Shown here one piece after another: positions 13,775-22,019 of a stretch of 34,417 nt of DNA; within the stretch, counting starts at the first letter, position 1, and the number at the start of each line of letters is the position of its first letter. The translations under genes were made by a program, and so were the position numbers. The notes under the pieces are model-generated. The model was not told where the DNA came from, did not search any database, and saw only the letters and a list, made by a program, of their open reading frames with translations. The stretch covers positions 1-34,417 of the forward strand of contig JAOADW010000011.1 in NCBI GenBank assembly GCA_026417115.1. Direction: 5' to 3'. This DNA comes from Rhodocyclaceae bacterium (lineage in GTDB: Bacteria > Pseudomonadota > Gammaproteobacteria > Burkholderiales > Rhodocyclaceae).

Positions 13775-16683
13775 CGCCTTCCTCCCACGAAATAATTCCA
13801 AATCGATTTGCGCTCGCCTTGGCCGGGGTAGGGCGCAAGCGGCGGGAAAGAAGGCCAGCTCGCTTGCCTATGCGCGCCCCTTTGCGCGTCGGTTTGCGCA
13901 TCAGCCTTATAGATGCGCACGCGCACGTCGAACCAGGCCGCTTGCCCGGTGATCGGGTCGGAATTGGAGATGCGGCGGCCATCGCGCTCGGGCAATTCCT
14001 CCGTGATCAGATGGTTGAGCAGGAAGCCAAGACGCGACTCGTTGGCGTCCGGCGCGAGATTCCATGCGCCTGCGGCCTTGCCGATCGCATTCCAGGTCCA
14101 CACCGTGCCCGGCTCGACGGCTTCGGAGTGGCGCGCGATGCAGCGCACCCGCCCCCACGCCGATTCGACCCAAATCCAATCGCCGTCCTCGATGCCCTGT
14201 GCACGAGCGGTGCGGGCGTTGACGAATAGCACGTTGTGCGCGTGGATTTGGCGTAGCCAGGCGTTTTGCGAATCCCACGAGTGATACATCGCCATCGGCC
14301 GCTGTGTGATCGCAACCAAGGGATACCGGTGCTTGTCGATGCGCTGCGCTTCGAGCGGTTCGTAATAGAAGGGCAAGGGATCGAAATACGTTTCGATGCG
14401 CTGCGCCAGATGCGCGGGCGGTTTGCGCGACAAACCCTTGCCACGGGCGGCCTGACGGAAGCGCATCAGCACTTCCGAATAGAGATGGATGAGGATCGGC
14501 TCGGCATACCGCGTGATGCGGTTCCTTTGGCTCCATTCGAGATAGCCCTGGTTCCAGTTGCGCATGTATTGATAGCTCTTGGGCAGCTCGTAATGGAAGA
14601 CGCAGCCGTTTTGCTCATACATGCGCCACTGGTTGGGATTGGGCTCACCGCGTAAATGCTTTTCGCCGCCCTTGCCGCGCCAGCCAGCGAGGAAACCGAT
14701 GCCGGAGCCCGGCTCGGTTTCGTAATTGACGATGAAATCAGGATAGTCGCGGTATTTACGGCGGCCCTCTTTGTCTACGAAGGCCGGCAGCTTCAAGCGC
14801 GAGCCGAGTTCGATCAGCACCTCCTGGAAGGGCTTGCACTCGCCCAAGGGAGGCAGCACGGGCACGCGCACCGCATCGACGGGGCCGTCGAATTCCGAGA
14901 TCGGTCGATCCAAGAGCGACATCACATCATGCCGCTCGAGGTAGGTCGTATCCGGCAAGACCAAGTCGGCAAACGCCGTGGTCTCGGACTGGAAGGCGTC
15001 CGCGACGACGAGGAAAGGAATCTTGTATTCGCCGTTCTCATCCTTGTCGGTGAGCATCTTGCGCACTTCGACGGTGTTCATCGTCGAGTTCCAGGCCATG
15101 TTGGCCATGAACAGAAGCAGCGTGTCGATGCGATAAGGATCGCCCCGCCAGGCGTTCGTGATCACGTTGTGCATGAGGCCATGCACGGAAAGCGGATATT
15201 CCCAGGAAAAGCCCTTGTCGATGCGCACCGGCTTGCCTTCGTCATCGACGAAGAGATCGTCGGGATCGGCCGGCCACCCCAGCGCCATGCCATCGAGCGG
15301 CGTGTTGGGCCGCACTGCATTCGGGTGGTTGGGCGTTCTCGCGCATGGAGGGATCGGCCGCGGAAAGGGCGCCTTGTGGCGAAACCCGCCCGGGCGATCG
15401 ATGGTACCGAGCAACGACATCAGGATGCCGAGGGCGCGTATGGTGTGAAAACCGTTCGAGTGCGCCGCCAATCCGCGCATCGCGTGAAAGGCGACGGGGT
15501 TGCCCGTCACCGTCTCATGTTCCTTGCCCCAGGCATCGGTCCAGGCAATCGGCAGTTCGATCTTCTGGTCGCGCGCGGTCACGCCCATCTCATATGCCAG
15601 CCGTCGAATGGTCGCTGCCGGAATGCCCGTGACGCCCTCGGCCCATTCGGGCGTGTATTGCTTGACGCGATCGACCAAAAGCTGGAAGGCGGGCTTGACC
15701 TTCGTGCCTTTGATTTCAAATTCCCCCAGCAGGCAAGGATCGGCGCCCTCGGTATGCGTGATCACCGCGCGATTGGAGAGCCGGTCCCACCACAAGGTGT
15801 TCTGTGGCTCGTAGCAGGCTTCCTCTTCGGGCACCTCGGTGCGCAGAAACATGCCGAATTCATCGTCCTCTTCGTCGCAATTGACGAGCTGTCCGGCATT
15901 CGTGTAACGCACGAGAAAGTCGCGGTCGTATAGGCCCTTTTCGATGATCTCGTGGATCACTGCGAGCAGGAAAGCGCCATCGGTGCCGGGGCGAATCGGC
16001 ACCCATTCGTCCGCGATCGCCGCATAGCCGGTGCGCACCGGGTTGATCGCCACGAAGCGCCCGCCATTGCGCTTGAATTGGGAAATGGCGATCTTCAATG
16101 GATTCGAATGATGGTCTTCGGCCGTGCCGATCATGAAAAAGAGCTTCGCGCGCTCGAGATCGGGACCGCCAAACTCCCAGAACGAGCCGCCGATCGTATA
16201 GATGAGCCCCGCCGCCATGTTGACCGAGCAAAAGCCGCCATGCGCCGCATAATTCGGCGTGCCGAACTGACGCGCGAAAAGGCCCGTGAGCGCCTGCATC
16301 TGGTCCCGCCCCGTGAAGAGCGCGAATTTCTTAGGGTCGGTGGCGCGAATCTTGGCCAGCCTTTCTTCGAGGATGGCGAAGGCCTCCTCCCAGGAAATCG
16401 GTTCGAACTCGCCGCTGCCTCGCTCAGCGCCCGGCTTGCGCCGCAAAGGGCGCGTCAGGCGCGCCGGCGAATATTGCTTCATGATGCCGGAGGAACCTTT
16501 TGCGCAGATGACGCCTTTGTTCAAGGGATGATCAGGATTGCCGTCGATGTAACGCACCTCGCCGTCGACGAGGTGCACGCGGATGCCACAGCGGCATGCG
16601 CACATGTAGCAGGTCGTGTACTTGATCTGGCGACGTTCGCCCTCGCCGCTTGCGAGGGGCATGGCTTTGGCAGGAAAATTCAT
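13771..16683 (-). CDS. soeA: Sulfite:quinone oxidoreductase molybdopterin subunit SoeA
   Basis: 970 aa from the ATG at 16683, preceded by AAGGAG at 10 nt; a longer frame reaches 16728 without a ribosome site. It belongs to the DMSO reductase family. TTCYMCACRCGIRVH with VICAKGSSG supplies the [4Fe-4S] ligands, and KQYSPARLTRPL and the C-terminal ARTARAQGIEDGDW block are typical of bis-MGD binding. There is no Tat signal, fitting a cytoplasmic enzyme. The family includes SoeA, which oxidises sulfite to sulfate, and related polysulfide or tetrathionate reductases; SoeA is preferred by sequence and by the tusA/dsrE2 and qmo neighbours. It is divergent from the gene at 16801. Confidence 0.9.
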   Translation of the reverse strand: MNFPAKAMPLASGEGERRQIKYTTCYMCACRCGIRVHLVDGEVRYIDGNPDHPLNKGVICAKGSSGIMKQYSPARLTRPLRRKPGAERGSGEFEPISWEEAFAILEERLAKIRATDPKKFALFTGRDQMQALTGLFARQFGTPNYAAHGGFCSVNMAAGLIYTIGGSFWEFGGPDLERAKLFFMIGTAEDHHSNPLKIAISQFKRNGGRFVAINPVRTGYAAIADEWVPIRPGTDGAFLLAVIHEIIEKGLYDRDFLVRYTNAGQLVNCDEEDDEFGMFLRTEVPEEEACYEPQNTLWWDRLSNRAVITHTEGADPCLLGEFEIKGTKVKPAFQLLVDRVKQYTPEWAEGVTGIPAATIRRLAYEMGVTARDQKIELPIAWTDAWGKEHETVTGNPVAFHAMRGLAAHSNGFHTIRALGILMSLLGTIDRPGGFRHKAPFPRPIPPCARTPNHPNAVRPNTPLDGMALGWPADPDDLFVDDEGKPVRIDKGFSWEYPLSVHGLMHNVITNAWRGDPYRIDTLLLFMANMAWNSTMNTVEVRKMLTDKDENGEYKIPFLVVADAFQSETTAFADLVLPDTTYLERHDVMSLLDRPISEFDGPVDAVRVPVLPPLGECKPFQEVLIELGSRLKLPAFVDKEGRRKYRDYPDFIVNYETEPGSGIGFLAGWRGKGGEKHLRGEPNPNQWRMYEQNGCVFHYELPKSYQYMRNWNQGYLEWSQRNRITRYAEPILIHLYSEVLMRFRQAARGKGLSRKPPAHLAQRIETYFDPLPFYYEPLEAQRIDKHRYPLVAITQRPMAMYHSWDSQNAWLRQIHAHNVLFVNARTARAQGIEDGDWIWVESAWGRVRCIARHSEAVEPGTVWTWNAIGKAAGAWNLAPDANESRLGFLLNHLITEELPERDGRRISNSDPITGQAAWFDVRVRIYKADAQTDAQRGAHRQASWPSFPPLAPYPGQGERKSIWNYFVGGRR

Positions 16684-16730
16684 CTCTGGGGGGCTCCTTG
16701 TTGCCCGCCTGCGCGAGCTCATTAGCATTT

Positions 16731-16770
16731 TGCGATATTCTCGCAGCCTCAGGGCGTTCTCACAAGAGAA
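16731..16770. promoter_or_regulatory. Two inverted repeats between soeA and the divergent gene
   Basis: TGCGA-N5-TCGCA (16731-16745) and TTCTC-N4-GAGAA (16757-16770) lie in the 117-bp divergent region. Short arms can arise by chance, so operator function is only a possibility. Confidence 0.3.
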
Positions 16771-16800
16771 TTGTTTTTATTTGCGGATAAGGAGCAGACC

Positions 16801-17217
16801 GTGCCCAAACGTTTCCCCGACTTCACCGCACGCGAAAAAAATCTCGTCAGCCAAACCCTCTTCGAGCGATTCGGCGTCGCCATTCCCATCGAGGTCACAC
16901 GTTCGGAAATCCAGCTCAACCTGCTCGATGAGACGCTGACCGAGGTGCCGGCATTGACCTGGACAGTCGACCTCTGCCATTTCGTCGTCTTCAAGACCGG
17001 CGATGGGCGCTTTCGCTGCCAGTTCTACTACACCGACAACGAGCAATTCGGCACCGCTACCCACGAATACGACAACCTCGGCGATTGCGTCGTCGATTTA
17101 CTGCAAGTGCAGGCCAAGCACGAGACCGAGCGCCAGCGCCTTTTGCGCGCGATGAATGCCGTCGATTTCTCCAAGGCCAACGACGGCGAGGATTACCATG
17201 GACCTTTGATCGTATGA
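16801..17217 (+). CDS. Unknown 138-aa protein beside soeABC
   Basis: 138 aa from a GTG at 16801. AAGGAG ends 6 nt before that GTG, which decides the start over an upstream ATG at 16771. The protein is soluble, acidic and mixed alpha/beta. Notable segments are FTAREKNLVSQTLFERFG near the start, PALTWTVDLCHFVVFKTGDG in the middle and a C-terminal helix QAKHETERQRLLRAMNAV. Two or three cysteines do not form a metal motif. I recognise no family. It lies between the soe and qmo modules and its stop overlaps the phosphodiesterase start (ATGA), so the two are translated together. A role tied to sulfite oxidation or its control is inference from position. Confidence 0.85.
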   Translation: MPKRFPDFTAREKNLVSQTLFERFGVAIPIEVTRSEIQLNLLDETLTEVPALTWTVDLCHFVVFKTGDGRFRCQFYYTDNEQFGTATHEYDNLGDCVVDLLQVQAKHETERQRLLRAMNAVDFSKANDGEDYHGPLIV

Positions 17218-17729
17218 AACTCTGCATCGTTTCCGACAGCCACGACCGTGGCCCGATGCTCGCCGAAGCCGTAGCCTTGGCGCGCGCCGAGGGTGCCGAA
17301 ACCGTGCTCCATTGCGGCGATCTGATCGGCGTCAACACCCTGAAAGCGACGTTGAAACTGGGTATGCCCGTGCATCTCGTGCATGGCAATAACCTCGGCG
17401 ATTTGGTCGCCTTGGCCAAGCTCGCATGCGCCTCGAGCGGGCTCCTTCACTACCATGGGCGTGACGCTTCGATCGAGCTTTTCGGTCGCCGCATCTTCAT
17501 GACCCATTATCCCCATTATGGCCAGGCCTTCGCCCTCACCGGCGATTACGACCTCGTCTGCTGCGGGCATTCGCATAGTCCCGAGGTGCGTGAAGTCGCC
17601 AACATCAAGGGCGAAACCACATGGCTCGTCAACCCTGGCACCGTCGCCGGCCTCGGCGCCCCAGAAGCCACCTGGATACTCGGCGACCTCGCCACGATGC
17701 GTTTCGAAGTGCGGATTTTGCCGCGTTAG
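17214..17729 (+). CDS. YfcE/MJ0936-type metallophosphoesterase
   Basis: 171 aa from the ATG at 17214, overlapping the preceding stop. The motifs of the two-metal calcineurin-like family are in order: VSDSHDRG (D-x-H), HCGDLIG (GD), VHGNN (GN[H/N]), MTHYPHYG (H) and CGHSHSPE (GH-x-H). Length and layout match the small YfcE/MJ0936 phosphodiesterases, which act on phosphodiesters in vitro with unclear physiological targets. It is a cytoplasmic protein. It sits 111 bp before qmoA on the same strand. Confidence 0.9.
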   Translation: MKLCIVSDSHDRGPMLAEAVALARAEGAETVLHCGDLIGVNTLKATLKLGMPVHLVHGNNLGDLVALAKLACASSGLLHYHGRDASIELFGRRIFMTHYPHYGQAFALTGDYDLVCCGHSHSPEVREVANIKGETTWLVNPGTVAGLGAPEATWILGDLATMRFEVRILPR

Positions 17730-17792
17730 TCGTTCGATTACTCGCTTCTATCCGGCCATATGAACTTTCCGCATCCGGAGAGCAGGAAGGCT

Positions 17793-17829
17793 GGTTAGAA
17801 TCACGAACCATTTCCCGTGGTTCCTAACC
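17793..17829 (+). promoter_or_regulatory. Bulged 12-bp hairpin in the qmoA leader
   Basis: GGTTAG (17793-17798) pairs with CTAACC (17824-17829) and GAACCA (17805-17810) with TGGTTC (17818-17823); a 6-nt bulge lies on the left arm and the loop is 7 nt. It ends right at the GAGGAGG ribosome site of qmoA, so it could influence translation if transcribed. A -10-like TAGAAT (17796-17801) lies in its left arm. Confidence 0.45.
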
Positions 17830-17840
17830 GAGGAGGCCCG

Positions 17841-19127
17841 ATGACGACTCCCATCGCAACCCAGCAGACGATCCTGGTCGTCGGCGGCGGCATCGCTGGC
17901 ATGACGGCAGCGCTGGAGGCCGCCGAATGCGGCAAGCAGGTGATCCTGGTGGAAAAAACGCCCAGCCTGGGCGGTCGCACCGCTCAGCTCTACCGTTACT
18001 TCCCCAAGATGTGCCACCCCACCTGCGGGCTCGAAATCAACCTCAAGCGCATCAAGGGCAACCCCAACGTGCGGGTGCTCACCATGACCGAGGTCGTGGG
18101 CGTTTCTGGCTCCCGCGGCGACTATCGCGTGACCCTGAAGGTCAAGCCGCGCTACGTCACCGAGGCCTGCACCGCCTGCGGCGATTGCGCACGCGCGGTT
18201 TCCTCCGAAATCCCCAATCCCTTCAACTACGGGCTAGACAAGGTCAAGGCCGCTTACCTCCCCCATGCGATGGCCTACCCCTTGCGGTATGTGATCGACG
18301 CTTCGATCGTCGGCACGCCTGAAGGCGAGGCGGCAAAGGCCGCCTGCAAGGTGGGCGCCATCGACTTGGAGATGCCGGAGGAAACCCTTGAGCTCTCGGT
18401 GGGCAGCGTCATCTGGGCGACGGGATGGCGTCCCTACGATGCGGCGAAGATCCAGCCCTATGGCTATGACCGCTTCAAGAACGTGATCACCAGCGTCGAA
18501 TTCGAGCGCCTGGCCGATCCGCATGGCCCCACGGGCGGAAAGCTTCTGCGCCCCTCGGACGGCAAGGAAGCCAAGAACATCGCCTTCATTCAGTGCGCCG
18601 GCTCGCGCGACGAAAACCACCTGCGCCATTGCTCGCGCATCTGCTGCATGGCCACCCTCAAGCAGACGCAATACGTGCGCGAGGTTTATGGCGATGAGGG
18701 CAAATCGACGGTCTATTACATTGACATTCGCGCGATCGATCGCTTCGAAGATTTCTACCAGAACGTCCAGAAGGATCCGAACGTGCGCTTCGTCAAATCG
18801 AAGGTCGCGCGCATCGCCGAAAACGAATCCAATGGCAATCTCATCCTCCACGGCGTCGATACCGAAGGCTATCACCGTTATGCGAACGAGCACGACCTCG
18901 TCGTGCTCGCCGTCGGCATGGAGCCGGAAATCGTCGGCATCCCGCTTCCCGCTGACCTCGTCCTCGATACGTCGCACTTCATCGAGGGCTCCCGCACAGG
19001 CGGCATGTTTGGCGCTGGCGCCGCGTCGAGCCCGCTCGACGTCAACCGCGCCGTGCAAAGCGCCACGGCGGCAAGCCTGCGCGCTATCCAAGTGATTCAC
19101 CGTTCTGCCACTACGGAGGCCGCTTGA
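17841..19127 (+). CDS. qmoA: Qmo complex flavoprotein subunit A
   Basis: 428 aa from the ATG at 17841 with GAGGAGG 5 nt upstream; a GTG at 17817 would include the ribosome site as codons. It is a HdrA-like flavoprotein without ferredoxin domains. TILVVGGGIAGMTAALEAAE is the FAD dinucleotide fold and VEKTPSLGGRTAQLYRYFP the following HdrA block. MCHPTCGLE and ACTACGDCARAV hold cysteines typical of QmoA, as do FIQCAGSRDENHLRHCSRI and CCMATLK. QmoAB works with APS reductase in exchange with the quinone pool in sulfate reducers and many sulfur oxidisers. The stop overlaps the qmoB ribosome region, indicating coupling. HdrA of another complex is the alternative. Confidence 0.88.
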   Translation: MTTPIATQQTILVVGGGIAGMTAALEAAECGKQVILVEKTPSLGGRTAQLYRYFPKMCHPTCGLEINLKRIKGNPNVRVLTMTEVVGVSGSRGDYRVTLKVKPRYVTEACTACGDCARAVSSEIPNPFNYGLDKVKAAYLPHAMAYPLRYVIDASIVGTPEGEAAKAACKVGAIDLEMPEETLELSVGSVIWATGWRPYDAAKIQPYGYDRFKNVITSVEFERLADPHGPTGGKLLRPSDGKEAKNIAFIQCAGSRDENHLRHCSRICCMATLKQTQYVREVYGDEGKSTVYYIDIRAIDRFEDFYQNVQKDPNVRFVKSKVARIAENESNGNLILHGVDTEGYHRYANEHDLVVLAVGMEPEIVGIPLPADLVLDTSHFIEGSRTGGMFGAGAASSPLDVNRAVQSATAASLRAIQVIHRSATTEAA

Positions 19128-19129
19128 CC

Positions 19130-21373
19130 ATGGCCGAAAACAAGTTCGCCGCTTACATCTGCTCGGGCTGCGGCCTGGGCGACACGCTCGACATCGGCGC
19201 GCTGGAAAAGGTCGCGCAAAAAGAAATGAAGATGTCGGTGGTCAAATCCCACCCCTTCCTCTGTTCTGACGAGGGAGTGGCGATGATCAAGCACGACATC
19301 GCCCATGAAGGCGTCACCCATCTCTGCATCGCCGCCTGCTCACGGCGCGCCAAAACCGAGGCCTTCCATTTCCCGAGCGCCGCCGTTTCGCGCGCCAACC
19401 TGCGTGAGGGCGTGCTCTGGGTGGTCGCCGAAGGCTCCGAACACGACGAAGTGCGACAGGAAATGGCCGAAGACTACGTGCGCATGGGCTGCGCCGAGGT
19501 CAAGAAGATGAAGGTGCCCGCCGGCAACGTCAAGGAATCTTCGAGCAAGAAAATCCTCGTCGTCGGCGGCGGCGTCTCCGGTATGACGGCGGCGCTCGCC
19601 GCCGCGGACGCCGGCTATGAAGTCGTGCTCGTGGAAAAGACTGGCGAGCTCGGCGGCTTCGCCAAGAGCCTCGTCAAGCGCGTGCCATTTGCCGCGCCCT
19701 ATGCCGACCCTCAGCCCACGGGCATCGAAGAGATGGTCGCGCGTGTGCGCGCTCACGCCAAGATCAAGGTCTATGTGAACGCCACGCTTGCCGAAACGAG
19801 CGGCGCCCCCGGCCGTTTCGCCGTGAAGATCGCCACCGAGTCCGGTTCGCTCTCCGAAGAACTCTGCGGCGCCATCGTGCAGGCCACCGGCTTCACTCCC
19901 TATCCCATCGAGAAGCTGCCGGAGCTCGGCGGCGGCCAGCCCAACGTCGTCGATCAAGCCGGCCTCGAGGCCTTGGTGCGGCAAGCAGCAGGCGGCACGA
20001 TCCGGCGCGCCGATGGCAAGGAAGTCAAATCCGTGGTCTTCGTGCAATGCGCGGGACAGCGCGACGCCACGGGCCAGCATCTGCCTTACTGCTCGGGCCA
20101 TTGCTGCGCCACCAGCATCAAGCAGGCAATCTATTTCAAGGACGCGAATCCCGAGGTAGACACGGTCGTCATGTATCAGGACCTGCGCGTCCCAGGCATG
20201 GGGGAAGATTTCTATCGCAGCGCGCAGAAAAGAGGCGTGATCTTCACCAAGGGCAAGGCGAGCCAAGTAAAAGGCGGCGATGTCTGTCAGGTCACGTTCA
20301 AGGACTTGATCCTCGATGAAGAAAACACGATCGAGGCCGATCTCGTCGTGCTCGCCACGGGCCAGGTTCCCGTTGCCGGGGTCAACCTCGACGAATGGAC
20401 CGCCACCGTGACGGCGGCCGAATCTGGCGACGAAACGGCGAAAGGCAAAGTCAGCGAGCTCAAGAACATCTCGGTCTTGAAGCTCAACTATCGCCAGGGG
20501 CCGGACATGCCGCAATTCAAATATGGCTTCGCCGACTCCCATTTCATTTGCTTCCCCTACGAGACGCGGCGCACCGGCATCTATGCGTGCGGCCCGATGC
20601 GGCGCCCCATGGACATGTTCCAGGCGCAGGAAGACGCCACCGGCGCCGCCTTGAAAGCCATCCAGGCCGTCGAAAACGCTGCGCTGGGCCGCGCCGCTCA
20701 TCCGCGCGCCTGGGATCTGTCCTTCCCCAGCGCGCGCCTCGAAGGCTGTACGCAATGCAAGCGCTGCACGGTCGAATGCCCTTTCGGCGCCATCGACGAA
20801 GACGAAAAACGTTTCCCGAAATTCAACGAGGAGCGCTGCCGGCGCTGCGGCACCTGCATGGGCGCCTGCCCGGTGCGCGTGATCTCGTTCGAGAACTATT
20901 CGGTCGATACGGTCGGCAGCCAAATCAAGGCCGTCAATATCCCCGATGAGTTCGAAGAAAAGCCGCGCATCCTGATCCTCGCCTGCGAAAACGACGCCTA
21001 CCCCGCGCTTGACATGGCAGGCATCCAAAGGCTTACCTATTCGGCCTACGTGCGCGCGATTCCAGTGCGCTGCCTGGGCTCGGTCAATACCATTTGGGTG
21101 ACCGACGCGCTCAACTCTGGCTATGACGGGGTAATGCTCATGGGCTGCAAGAAGGGCGAGGACTACCAATGCCATTTCGTCAAGGGTTCGGAAATGGCCT
21201 TCTACCGCATGAGCAAGATCGACGACACCCTAAAGCAGCTCGGCCTCGAACCCGAGCGCGTGCAATCCTATGAAATCGCGATCACTGACAATGCGCGCGT
21301 GGCCAAGCTGATCAACGACTACGTGGCCCAGATCCAAGAAATGGGCTTATCGCCGATGAAAGGCTTCGGTTGA
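19130..21373 (+). CDS. qmoB: Qmo complex flavoprotein/iron-sulfur subunit B
   Basis: 747 aa from the ATG at 19130 with ACGGAGG upstream. Domains in order: an N-terminal HdrA-like cysteine domain (ICSGCGLGD, LCIAACSRR); an FAD domain (ILVVGGGVSGMTAALAAADA, about 140-170); the QCAGQRDATG and YCSGHCC block; a two-cluster ferredoxin (CTQCKRCTVECPFGA and CRRCGTCMGACPVR, about 540-585); and a C-terminal MvhD-like domain (about 615-745) with RCLGSV and GCKKGEDYQCHF. In that last domain the CNWC pair typical of MvhD is replaced by ACEND, as is usual for QmoB-type proteins as far as I recall. It is 3 bp from qmoA and 13 bp from hdrC. Confidence 0.9.
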   Translation: MAENKFAAYICSGCGLGDTLDIGALEKVAQKEMKMSVVKSHPFLCSDEGVAMIKHDIAHEGVTHLCIAACSRRAKTEAFHFPSAAVSRANLREGVLWVVAEGSEHDEVRQEMAEDYVRMGCAEVKKMKVPAGNVKESSSKKILVVGGGVSGMTAALAAADAGYEVVLVEKTGELGGFAKSLVKRVPFAAPYADPQPTGIEEMVARVRAHAKIKVYVNATLAETSGAPGRFAVKIATESGSLSEELCGAIVQATGFTPYPIEKLPELGGGQPNVVDQAGLEALVRQAAGGTIRRADGKEVKSVVFVQCAGQRDATGQHLPYCSGHCCATSIKQAIYFKDANPEVDTVVMYQDLRVPGMGEDFYRSAQKRGVIFTKGKASQVKGGDVCQVTFKDLILDEENTIEADLVVLATGQVPVAGVNLDEWTATVTAAESGDETAKGKVSELKNISVLKLNYRQGPDMPQFKYGFADSHFICFPYETRRTGIYACGPMRRPMDMFQAQEDATGAALKAIQAVENAALGRAAHPRAWDLSFPSARLEGCTQCKRCTVECPFGAIDEDEKRFPKFNEERCRRCGTCMGACPVRVISFENYSVDTVGSQIKAVNIPDEFEEKPRILILACENDAYPALDMAGIQRLTYSAYVRAIPVRCLGSVNTIWVTDALNSGYDGVMLMGCKKGEDYQCHFVKGSEMAFYRMSKIDDTLKQLGLEPERVQSYEIAITDNARVAKLINDYVAQIQEMGLSPMKGFG

Positions 21374-21386
21374 TGAGGAGAGACGC

Positions 21387-22007
21387 ATGACGACTGCCAA
21401 TCAACAAGCGCTGGCCAAGTATAAAAACGACTTCCTCAAAGAAGTCGAGGCCAATGTCGAAGAAGGCCACTGGGTGCGCATGTGCATGCAGTGCGGCGTC
21501 TGCGCCGGCTCCTGCCCATTGGGTCCCCATTGGGAGCACTCGCCGCAAAAGATCTTCATGATGATTCGCGCCGGCAAACGCGAAGAGGTGCTCACTTCCG
21601 ATTCGATGTGGATGTGCACTTCCTGCTACAACTGCATCGTGCGTTGCCCGCGCAAGCTCCCGATCACTCACATCATGCATGGACTGGCCAACTATGCACA
21701 CCGCCTCGGCCTTGCCCCCAAAGGCCAGCCCACGCGGGAGATCGCCAAGCTCTTCTGGAACAATCTCATAAAGACCGGCCGCGTCAATGAGCTCAAATTC
21801 TCGCTCGCGATGTATTTCAAGGATGGCTTTTCCCAAGGCGTGAAAAACGCCCTGGCGATGCAATCGATCGGTTTGGGGCTCATGAAAGCCAAGCGCCTCA
21901 ACCCATTCGAAATCCTCGGCGGCCATCGCTGCAAGGACGCCGCCGGCATCCAGAAGATGATCGCCAAGGCGCGTGAAATCGAAGATCGTAAAAAAGGTTT
22001 CGCCTAA
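21387..22007 (+). CDS. hdrC: HdrC-like iron-sulfur protein of the Qmo operon
   Basis: 206 aa, with GAGGAGAG before the ATG. Two classical [4Fe-4S] motifs, CMQCGVCAGSCPLG and CTSCYNCIVRCPRK, match heterodisulfide reductase subunit C. PITHIMHGLANYAHRLGL is a conserved HdrC helix. There is no membrane region, unlike QmoC, which joins an HdrC part to a cytochrome-b-like HdrE part. It should pass electrons between QmoAB and HdrB. The place of this gene directly after qmoAB fits the QmoAB-HdrCB arrangement known from Gram-positive sulfate reducers; its use in a sulfur oxidiser is less usual. Confidence 0.88.
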   Translation: MTTANQQALAKYKNDFLKEVEANVEEGHWVRMCMQCGVCAGSCPLGPHWEHSPQKIFMMIRAGKREEVLTSDSMWMCTSCYNCIVRCPRKLPITHIMHGLANYAHRLGLAPKGQPTREIAKLFWNNLIKTGRVNELKFSLAMYFKDGFSQGVKNALAMQSIGLGLMKAKRLNPFEILGGHRCKDAAGIQKMIAKAREIEDRKKGFA

Positions 22008-22019
22008 GGAGAGATGACA

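Noticed and set aside
13040-16683. Polysulfide, tetrathionate or arsenite oxidoreductase instead of SoeABC
   Set aside because: SoeA has no Tat signal and its N-terminal block and neighbours (tusA, dsrE2, qmo) fit cytoplasmic sulfite oxidation better; substrate still needs an assay.
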